Below are positions 1 to 5,141 of a stretch of DNA of 5,141 nt, piece after piece. How positions within the stretch are numbered: position 1 is the stretch's first letter; the number at the start of each line of letters is the position of its first letter. This stretch comes from Pseudomonadota bacterium (lineage in GTDB: Bacteria > Pseudomonadota > Alphaproteobacteria > Rhizobiales > Methylopilaceae): NCBI GenBank assembly GCA_023389135.1, contig JAEWEX010000252.1:1-5141 (forward strand), in the 5' to 3' direction. The notes under the pieces were generated by a model. The model had not been told where the DNA came from. It searched no databases and saw only the letters and a list, made by a program, of their open reading frames with translations. The translations under genes were made by a program, and so were the position numbers.

Positions 1-1632
<1,632 letters not shown>

Positions 1633-1646
1633 GATGCGCTGCTTCT

Positions 1647-1662
1647 AGGGCCGCGGGGCCCT
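1647..1662. other. Inverted repeat in the ABC-F leader
   Basis: The perfect 6-bp inverted repeat AGGGCC-GCGG-GGCCCT lies between the thioesterase stop and the ABC-F start, ending 14 bp before the ABC-F ATG. All six pairs are G:C except the closing A:T, so the RNA hairpin would be stable. No T-run follows it on either strand, so it does not look like a normal intrinsic terminator. It could partly insulate the two genes or affect ABC-F translation, but in such GC-rich DNA it may be chance. Confidence 0.3.
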
Positions 1663-1711
1663 CGTGCGCAAGGGGAGGGTGCGGTGCGGCGGCGCGTTCC
1701 TGCTGCCGTCG

Positions 1712-2182
1712 TCAGCGCCGCATGGCGATGCCCTTGCCCGCCCAGTCCGGCACGGGCAGCGCGGCATGCGCCGCCAGCATCGCGTCCAGCGCCGCGCGGA
1801 TGTCGTCCGGCCAGGGCGCCGCCTTCTTGGTGGCCAGGTCAACATGGATGGCGAGGCTCTCGCAGGTCGCGGCCAGCCAGCCCCCGGCGTGGCGCATCTC
1901 CATGGCGAAGCGCATCTTGCGCGCATCCACCTCCAGAAGCTGGAGCGCCACCTGAACGGTTTCCCCGACCTTCACCTCCCGCAGGTAGCGCAGATGCTTC
2001 TCCGCGGCGAAGTAGGATAGCTGGCGTGTCTCCGCATAGGCCTGGCCGAGCCCGCAAGCCTCGAACACGTGATCGACACCTCTATCGAACAGAAGCAGAT
2101 AGAACGCGACGTTGAGATGGCCGTTGAAGTCGATCCATTCGGGCTGGACGATGGCGGGCGGGGCGAGGGACGGTGCTGTCAC
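1712..2182 (-). CDS. Acyl-CoA thioesterase, hot-dog fold (4HBT_2-like)
   Basis: Predicted to hydrolyse an acyl-CoA thioester in the cytoplasm; the substrate cannot be read from sequence. Starting from GTG at 2182 the protein is 156 aa, normal for single-domain hot-dog thioesterases. Near the N-terminus is QPEWIDFNGHLNVAFYLLLF (residues 13-32). The Asp (D18) and Asn-Gly-His-Leu-Asn stretch fit the WIDYNGHMN block of 4HBT_2 proteins, including betainyl-CoA thioesterase (CdhB) and the thioesterase domain fused to some carnitine dehydrogenases. The central HLRYLREVKVGETVQV fits the usual strand after the hot-dog helix. The frame stays open up to a TTG at 2278, but the extra 32 residues are Pro/Arg-rich and unlike the family. 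The GTG has a GAGG 12 nt upstream and gives a compact family-like N-terminus, so I prefer it. The gene is divergent from the FAD dehydrogenase and upstream of the ABC-F gene. A carnitine role is only one option, since no other carnitine genes are present. Confidence 0.85.
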   Translation of the reverse strand: MTAPSLAPPAIVQPEWIDFNGHLNVAFYLLLFDRGVDHVFEACGLGQAYAETRQLSYFAAEKHLRYLREVKVGETVQVALQLLEVDARKMRFAMEMRHAGGWLAATCESLAIHVDLATKKAAPWPDDIRAALDAMLAAHAALPVPDWAGKGIAMRR

Positions 2183-2287
2183 GGCGGCGGCTGGCCTCGA
2201 TGGGTTCGGTCGGACGGGCGATCCTAGCCGGCGCGGGCCCCGGGCGCATCGCGCCAAAGGAGAGGCGGGAAGGCGCAACTCGCCGGG

Positions 2288-2315
2288 TTGTGCGGCCCCC
2301 GCCCGCTGGTAAAGT
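2288..2315 (+). promoter_or_regulatory. Possible sigma-70-like promoter for the FAD dehydrogenase
   Basis: TTGTGC (2288-2293) and TAAAGT (2310-2315) are separated by 16 bp in the divergent intergenic region. Each matches the sigma-70 consensus at four of six bases. Transcription would start near 2322, leaving a leader of about 30 nt that contains the ribosome binding site. Matches this weak are common by chance. I found no equally good candidate for the opposite gene. Confidence 0.25.
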
Positions 2316-2335
2316 CCCGCGCCCGCCCGGTGGCC

Positions 2336-2349
2336 GAGGAGTGAGGGGA
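2336..2349 (+). promoter_or_regulatory. Ribosome binding region that fixes the dehydrogenase start
   Basis: Two purine-rich Shine-Dalgarno-like runs, GAGGAG at 2336-2341 and GAGGGGA at 2343-2349, lie 11 and 3 nt before the ATG at 2353. The run nearest the in-frame GTG at 2341 overlaps it, so ATG 2353 is the better start. An ATG five codons further on (2368) is less well placed. Confidence 0.5.
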
Positions 2350-2352
2350 ACG

Positions 2353-3762
2353 ATGAGCGACACGATCATGGCCGCGCGGCCGGCGCCCGAGACCGTCGCC
2401 GAGGTCATCGCGGCCCTCAACGCCCGCTTCGGCAACCGCGTGGTCACGTCGCGGGCGGTGCGCGAGCAGCACGGCAACACCACCACCTGGCACACCAACG
2501 AGCCCCCGGACGTGGTGGTGTTCCCGCAATCCACCGCCGAGGTGCAGGACATCGTGCGGCTGTGCGCCGACCGCGCCATGCCGGTCATCGCATTCGGCAC
2601 GGGCACGTCGCTGGAGGGCCATGTGAACGCGCCCCTGGGGGGCGTATGCATAGACTTGCGCGACATGAACCGCGTGCTGGCGGTCCACGCCGAGGATCTG
2701 GACTGCGTGATCGAGCCGGGCGTCACCCGCAAGCAGCTCAACGAGCACCTGCGCGACCAGGGCCTGTTCTTCCCCATCGACCCGGGCGCGGACGCCTCGC
2801 TCGGCGGCATGGCCGCCACCCGCGCCTCCGGCACCAACGCCGTGCGCTACGGCACCATGAAGGACAACGTGCTGTCGCTGAAGGCGGTCACCGCCACCGG
2901 CGAGGTGGTGACCACCGCCAGCCGGGCGCGAAAGTCGTCGTCGGGCTACGACCTGACGCGGCTGTTCGTCGGATCGGAGGGCACGCTCGGGGTCATCACC
3001 GAGCTGACGCTGAAGCTCGCCGGCATCCCCGAGGCCGTCTCCGCCGGGGTGTGCCCGTTCCCCACCGTGGAGGACGCCTGCAACGCCACCATCATGACCA
3101 TCCAGTCCGGCATCCCCGTGGCCCGCATCGAGTTGCTGGACGACATGCAGGTGCGCGCGGTCAACGCCTATTCGAAGCTGACCCTGCCGGAGCGGCCGAC
3201 GCTGTTCCTGGAATTCCACGGCACCGAGGCCTCCGTGGCGGAACAGGCCGAGCGCTTCGGCGAGATCGCGGCGGATCTCGGCGGCGGGCCCTATGTCTGG
3301 GAGACCCGCGCGGAGGAGCGCAGCCGCATGTGGCAGGCGCGGCACGACGCCTACTGGTCGTGCCTGCAGCTTCGCCCCGGCGCCAAGGCGCTCGCCACCG
3401 ACGTGTGCGTGCCGATCTCGCGGCTTGCGGAATGCGTGGTGGCGACGCAGCGCGACATCGCCGAAATGGGCCTGATCGCGCCCATCGTCGGCCATGTGGG
3501 CGACGGCAACTTCCACGTTTCGCTGCTGTGCGACATGGACGACGCGGCAGAGGTCGCGACCGCCGGCCGGTTCCTGGAGCGCCTGGTGGAGCGGGCGCTC
3601 GCCATGGAGGGCACCTGCACCGGCGAGCACGGCGTCGGCCAGGGCAAGCGCAAATACCTCAAGGCCGAGCACGGCGAGCCGGCGCTGGCCGCAATGCGCG
3701 CCATCAAGCACGCGCTGGACCCGCAGGGGATCATGAATCCGGGCAAGCTGCTGCCGGGATGA
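2353..3762 (+). CDS. FAD-dependent D-2-hydroxyacid (D-lactate) dehydrogenase, LDHD/GlcD family
   Basis: Oxidises a D-2-hydroxyacid, most likely D-lactate, to the 2-oxoacid with FAD as cofactor, passing electrons to cytochrome c or the quinone pool. The protein is 469 aa, full length for the family. N-terminal FAD-binding (PCMH-type) domain, about 50-225: FGTGTSLEG (81-89), the PGADASLGGMAATRASGTNA block (144-163), VRYGTMKDNV (164-173) and GSEGTLGVIT (208-217). C-terminal FAD-oxidase domain, about 226-468: PVARIELLDD (255-264), LFLEFHG (284-290), TDVCVPISRL (349-358), GHVGDGNFH (380-388), GTCTGEHGVG (420-429) and NPGK (462-465). H381, H388 and E425 match the residues that bind a divalent metal in D2HGDH/LDHD structures. 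These blocks resemble mammalian LDHD more than E. coli GlcD as I recall them. No signal peptide or membrane segment is seen. GlcE and GlcF partners are absent nearby, so a stand-alone enzyme is more likely than a glycolate oxidase complex. D-2-hydroxyglutarate or branched D-hydroxyacids are alternative substrates. Confidence 0.93.
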   Translation: MSDTIMAARPAPETVAEVIAALNARFGNRVVTSRAVREQHGNTTTWHTNEPPDVVVFPQSTAEVQDIVRLCADRAMPVIAFGTGTSLEGHVNAPLGGVCIDLRDMNRVLAVHAEDLDCVIEPGVTRKQLNEHLRDQGLFFPIDPGADASLGGMAATRASGTNAVRYGTMKDNVLSLKAVTATGEVVTTASRARKSSSGYDLTRLFVGSEGTLGVITELTLKLAGIPEAVSAGVCPFPTVEDACNATIMTIQSGIPVARIELLDDMQVRAVNAYSKLTLPERPTLFLEFHGTEASVAEQAERFGEIAADLGGGPYVWETRAEERSRMWQARHDAYWSCLQLRPGAKALATDVCVPISRLAECVVATQRDIAEMGLIAPIVGHVGDGNFHVSLLCDMDDAAEVATAGRFLERLVERALAMEGTCTGEHGVGQGKRKYLKAEHGEPALAAMRAIKHALDPQGIMNPGKLLPG

Positions 3763-3771
3763 GGGGGCAGC
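3750..3771 (+). terminator. Weak hairpin at the end of the dehydrogenase gene
   Basis: GCTGCC (3750-3755) and GGCAGC (3766-3771) can pair around a 10-nt loop that contains the TGA stop. The bases after it, TAAATTGG, contain no U-run, so this is a poor intrinsic terminator. It may only be a 3'-end stabilising hairpin. Confidence 0.2.
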
Positions 3772-3773
3772 TA

Positions 3774-3789
3774 AATTGGCTATCCAATT
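3774..3789. promoter_or_regulatory. Perfect AT-rich inverted repeat, candidate operator
   Basis: AATTGG-CTAT-CCAATT is a perfect 6-bp inverted repeat with a 4-bp centre, starting 12 bp after the dehydrogenase stop and ending 40 bp before the wHTH-nucleotidyltransferase ATG. It lies in the most AT-rich stretch of the window (22 A/T of 29 bases at 3772-3800), where chance palindromes from GC bias do not apply. Dyad symmetry fits a dimeric winged-helix repressor, and the downstream gene encodes a winged-helix domain, so autoregulation is a natural inference. No long U-run follows the repeat on the plus strand (the sequence is ATAAAAATTG), so a terminator reading is weaker. Confidence 0.45.
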
Positions 3790-3796
3790 ATAAAAA

Positions 3797-3824
3797 TTGC
3801 TTGCCGGCATATACCTGCTATGGT
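3797..3824 (+). promoter_or_regulatory. Possible promoter for a leaderless wHTH-MNT/HEPN transcript
   Basis: TTGCTT (3797-3802) and TATGGT (3819-3824), 16 bp apart, match the sigma-70 consensus at three and four of six bases. TATACC at 3810-3815 is an alternative -10. With the first pair, transcription would begin at about 3830, on the A of the ATG itself. That agrees with the absence of any Shine-Dalgarno before that ATG. An 8-bp palindrome TGCCGGCA (3802-3809) lies inside the spacer and could be a second operator half. All of this is pattern matching. Confidence 0.3.
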
Positions 3825-3829
3825 TCGCC

Positions 3830-4501
3830 ATGCGTTCGGCACCCGAAAGCGCATTCAGATACCCTTTGACGATCCTCCTCGGCGCAGAGGCGCAGGTGCG
3901 GGTTCTCCGTGCGCTTTGCCTCCACGGTGGATTGATGTCCGCCCCTGATATTGTCGCTCAGACAGGCCTGTCGCAGTCGAGTGTTCGCGATGCGCTGATC
4001 GCGCTTGAGGCTGCGAATGTATTGGACGCGCTCGGCTCCAGCCGTGCCCGCCTCTATGGCTTGAGCCAGCGCCATCCGCTTTCGCCGGCCCTGAGGCAGC
4101 TTTTCGAACAGGAGGCGCAGCGCGCCGAAGGTCTCTTGGATGCCTTGCGGGACATCGGCCGCCGGCATGCCGCTCACGTGGCCGCGATCTATTTGTTCGG
4201 CAGCATGGCGCGAGGTAGCGACCGGTTCGGGAGTGACATGGACCTTGCAATCGTGCTGCGCGACGGCGCGGACTGCCGCCTGGCCGACATCATCCGCGCC
4301 GAGCTTCACGATCCGCAGATGCGGTTCGCTGTCACGATCTCGCCGGTGATCGTCGGTCTGCGGGACATCGCGCAAGCTGCCGCGGCCGGCGAGCGCTGGT
4401 GGTCGGAGCTGGTTCGCGATGCCGTGCCGCTGGCCGGACCGCGGCCGGAGGCTCTTCTGCGGTCAATCCCGGCACGCAACCCTGCCAGTCTTCCCGCGTG
4501 A
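3830..4501 (+). CDS. Winged-helix domain fused to MNT-type nucleotidyltransferase (probable antitoxin/repressor)
   Basis: A 223-aa two-domain protein. Residues 10-80 form a winged helix-turn-helix: YPLTILLGAEAQVRVLRAL leads into HTH helices around MSAPDIVAQTGLSQSSVRDA (36-55) and a wing ending RARLYGLSQ (72-80). A helical connector spans about 85-112. Residues 115-175 are a minimal nucleotidyltransferase domain: AAIYLFGSMARGSDRFGSDM starts at 118, with the GS motif at G124-S125 and the Asp pair D136/D138 in SDMDLAIV. MNT proteins transfer AMP, often onto a HEPN partner. The expected third acidic residue on the following strand is not evident (FAVTISPV), so catalysis is uncertain. I chose ATG 3830 because the domain starts soon after it. 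The frame opens at TTG 3797, but those extra residues are hydrophobic and unrelated to the domain. The stop overlaps the start of the HEPN gene by 4 bp, so the two are translationally coupled. The likely role is antitoxin plus autorepressor, which is inference from domains and context. Confidence 0.85.
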   Translation: MRSAPESAFRYPLTILLGAEAQVRVLRALCLHGGLMSAPDIVAQTGLSQSSVRDALIALEAANVLDALGSSRARLYGLSQRHPLSPALRQLFEQEAQRAEGLLDALRDIGRRHAAHVAAIYLFGSMARGSDRFGSDMDLAIVLRDGADCRLADIIRAELHDPQMRFAVTISPVIVGLRDIAQAAAAGERWWSELVRDAVPLAGPRPEALLRSIPARNPASLPA

Positions 4502-4917
4502 CGAAGTCAGGTCGCGGAAAGCCCGTTTCCGACGATGTGGCCGTTGGCCGGCTGAAGATCGCTCGCGCTATCCTCGCCGCCGCACAGGTGGCGGAAGCTG
4601 GGGCGGCGGAAGGGGATATCGCCAATCCGCTCGTCAACAACCTGGTGCTCTGCGCAATCGCTTATGCGGACGCGATGACGGCGCGGTTCGGGCGCCGGAT
4701 CAACCAGAAGGATCATGCCGCCGTCGTGAAGCTCCTCCGTGACGTCATGGGAAACCGTCTGCCCAATGCGCAGGAAACGCGCCTCCTCAGGCTCATTGCG
4801 CGCAAGGATGAGGTTCAGTATTCGGCGCGGATCGTGCCGATGTCAGAGGCTGGTCGATTGCTCCGGGAATGCGAGGCATTCGCCGCCTGGGCGGAGCAGG
4901 AATTGTCCCGCCGATAG
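4498..4917 (+). CDS. Small HEPN-like protein, probable toxin partner of the nucleotidyltransferase
   Basis: A 139-aa, mostly helical soluble protein read from GTG 4498, whose GTGA overlaps the upstream TGA; no separate Shine-Dalgarno is visible, consistent with coupled translation. The frame is open upstream to 4399, but those codons lie inside the nucleotidyltransferase gene and encode low-complexity residues. Features seen: helix NPLVNNLVLCAIAYADAMTA (43-62), then RINQKDH (67-73), giving an R-x5-H that fits the HEPN ribonuclease motif R-x4-6-H. Then come RLLRLIARKDEVQY (95-108) and a C-terminal helix ending FAAWAEQEL (128-136). The R-x5-Y at 102-108 followed by a helix recalls the (A)R..A.Y end of many HEPN proteins. 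HEPN proteins are commonly metal-independent RNases, and pairing with MNT proteins is a hallmark of HepT/MntA modules. The family call comes from fold-level pattern and neighbourhood, not from a search. A non-catalytic substrate-binding HEPN is the main alternative. Confidence 0.75.
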   Translation: MTKSGRGKPVSDDVAVGRLKIARAILAAAQVAEAGAAEGDIANPLVNNLVLCAIAYADAMTARFGRRINQKDHAAVVKLLRDVMGNRLPNAQETRLLRLIARKDEVQYSARIVPMSEAGRLLRECEAFAAWAEQELSRR

Positions 4918-4922
4918 CCTGA

Positions 4923-4938
4923 TCCCGCCTGCGCGGGA
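4923..4938. repeat. GC hairpin after the HEPN gene (dRS3-like palindrome or weak terminator)
   Basis: TCCCGC-CTGC-GCGGGA is a perfect 6-bp inverted repeat beginning 6 bp after the HEPN stop. AAAGACC follows, with no T-run, so it is at best a weak terminator. The core resembles the short TTCCCGC...GCGGGAA palindromes dispersed in many proteobacterial genomes (the dRS3 type, ATTCCC-N8-GGGAAT, is the named example in Neisseria). Only one copy is visible here, so calling it a dispersed repeat is inference. Confidence 0.35.
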
Positions 4939-5004
4939 AAGACCGTCGCATTCTGGCCGCGCTCGCCGCATAGTGGGCTGACTCGAACTTCAGGGCGCCA
5001 GGGA

Positions 5005-5022
5005 CCGGCGGCGGCTCGCCGG
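5005..5022. other. Hairpin upstream of the AsmA-like gene
   Basis: CCGGCG and CGCCGG can pair around a 6-nt loop (GCGGCT). The structure ends 23 bp before the putative GTG start at 5046. It could lie in the 5' leader of that gene. With this base composition such a palindrome may well be chance. Confidence 0.2.
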
Positions 5023-5045
5023 CGCAGGGACAGTCGAACCGCCTC

Positions 5046-5141
5046 GTGAACGCAACGCTCACCACCGTCGCAGTCGCTCTCGTCCTCGCGCTGATCGCAG
5101 CGCTCGTGGCGCCGTTCTTCGTCGACTGGAACACCTATCGG
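5046..5141 (+). CDS. AsmA-family protein, N-terminal fragment (3' end outside window)
   Basis: Only 32 codons are visible, read from GTG 5046 to the window edge. They encode a short polar N-terminus, one strongly hydrophobic helix (about residues 5-24, TTVAVALVLALIAALVAPFF) and then VDWNTYR. An N-terminal inner-membrane anchor followed at once by a (F/V)DW..YR motif is typical of AsmA-family proteins. These are large, periplasm-facing, TamB/Mdm10-related proteins involved in outer-membrane lipid and protein biogenesis. The Shine-Dalgarno candidate AGGGA (5026-5030) is 15 nt from the GTG, which is rather far, so the exact start is open; no stop lies in frame for some distance upstream. With so little sequence, another single-pass membrane protein cannot be excluded. 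Confidence 0.6.
   Translation, partial: MNATLTTVAVALVLALIAALVAPFFVDWNTYR

Noticed and set aside
2183..2278. N-terminal extension of the thioesterase from TTG 2278
   Set aside because: The Pro/Arg-rich extension has no family counterpart and no better ribosome binding site. The GTG at 2182 gives a typical short N-terminus before the WIDFNGHLN block.
2173..2352. N-terminal extension of the dehydrogenase from GTG 2173
   Set aside because: The extra 60 residues are Arg/Pro/Gly-rich, unlike the family, and overlap the start of the divergent thioesterase. ATG 2353 has purine-rich Shine-Dalgarno sequence and gives the usual length.
3776..3800. Sigma-54 promoter (TTGGC ... TTGC) upstream of the wHTH gene
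   Set aside because: The GG and GC elements are 19 bp apart, not the 10 bp that sigma-54 requires.
2224..3831. 535-aa minus-strand open frame covering the dehydrogenase
   Set aside because: It is a shadow of the FAD dehydrogenase, whose motifs run end to end on the plus strand. The antisense translation is His/Gly/Ala/Arg-rich with no recognisable domain.
2562..3869. 435-aa plus-strand frame overlapping the dehydrogenase and the AT-rich spacer
   Set aside because: It is out of frame with the real gene and Arg/Gly/His-rich. It also crosses the intergenic region into the wHTH gene without any domain.
3830..4917. Interpretation as an AbiE (type IV) toxin-antitoxin pair
   Set aside because: AbiEi is a separate wHTH antitoxin and AbiEii a larger nucleotidyltransferase toxin. 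Here the wHTH and a minimal nucleotidyltransferase are fused, and the partner is a small helical HEPN-like protein.
4793..5134. 113-aa minus-strand open frame across the HEPN gene end and the AsmA start
   Set aside because: It has no motif, overlaps two better-supported plus-strand genes antisense, and spans a hairpin-containing spacer.

Overview
The window looks like a high-GC alphaproteobacterial chromosome segment. Strong G/C preference at third codon positions, an LDHD-type FAD oxidase, a YheS-type ABC-F protein and a probable AsmA-family start fit Hyphomicrobiales (for example the Xanthobacteraceae). That placement is inferred from composition and gene style only; there is no rRNA or marker gene here.

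Layout. (1) Positions 1-1632, minus strand: an ABC-F ATPase of the YheS type, 544 residues visible, running off the left edge before its stop codon. (2) Positions 1712-2182, minus strand: a hot-dog-fold acyl-CoA thioesterase of the 4HBT_2 kind, read in the same direction as the ABC-F gene and 79 bp upstream of it. (3) A 170 bp divergent intergenic region. (4) Positions 2353-3762, plus strand: a complete FAD-dependent D-2-hydroxyacid (D-lactate) dehydrogenase very like the LDHD/GlcD family. (5) Positions 3763-3829: a short, sharply AT-rich spacer with a perfect inverted repeat. (6) Positions 3830-4917, plus strand: two genes overlapping by 4 bp (GTGA). The first encodes a winged-helix DNA-binding domain fused to an MNT-type minimal nucleotidyltransferase. 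The second encodes a small all-helical HEPN-like protein. (7) Positions 4918-5045: spacer with two hairpins. (8) Positions 5046-5141, plus strand: the first 32 codons of a probable AsmA-family envelope protein, running off the right edge.

How the genes relate. Genes 1-4 and 8 look like ordinary core functions: ribosome-associated translation factor, CoA-ester hydrolysis, respiratory 2-hydroxyacid oxidation, outer-membrane biogenesis. The most interesting part is the wHTH-MNT/HEPN pair. It resembles MNT-HEPN (HepT/MntA, type VII) toxin-antitoxin modules, where the nucleotidyltransferase neutralises a HEPN ribonuclease by AMPylating it. Here the nucleotidyltransferase carries its own DNA-binding domain, so one protein could be both repressor and antitoxin. 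An AT-rich inverted repeat sits just upstream, where an operator would be expected. The module has a lower GC content in the lines I counted and sits between apparently unrelated genes, which suggests it was acquired as a unit.
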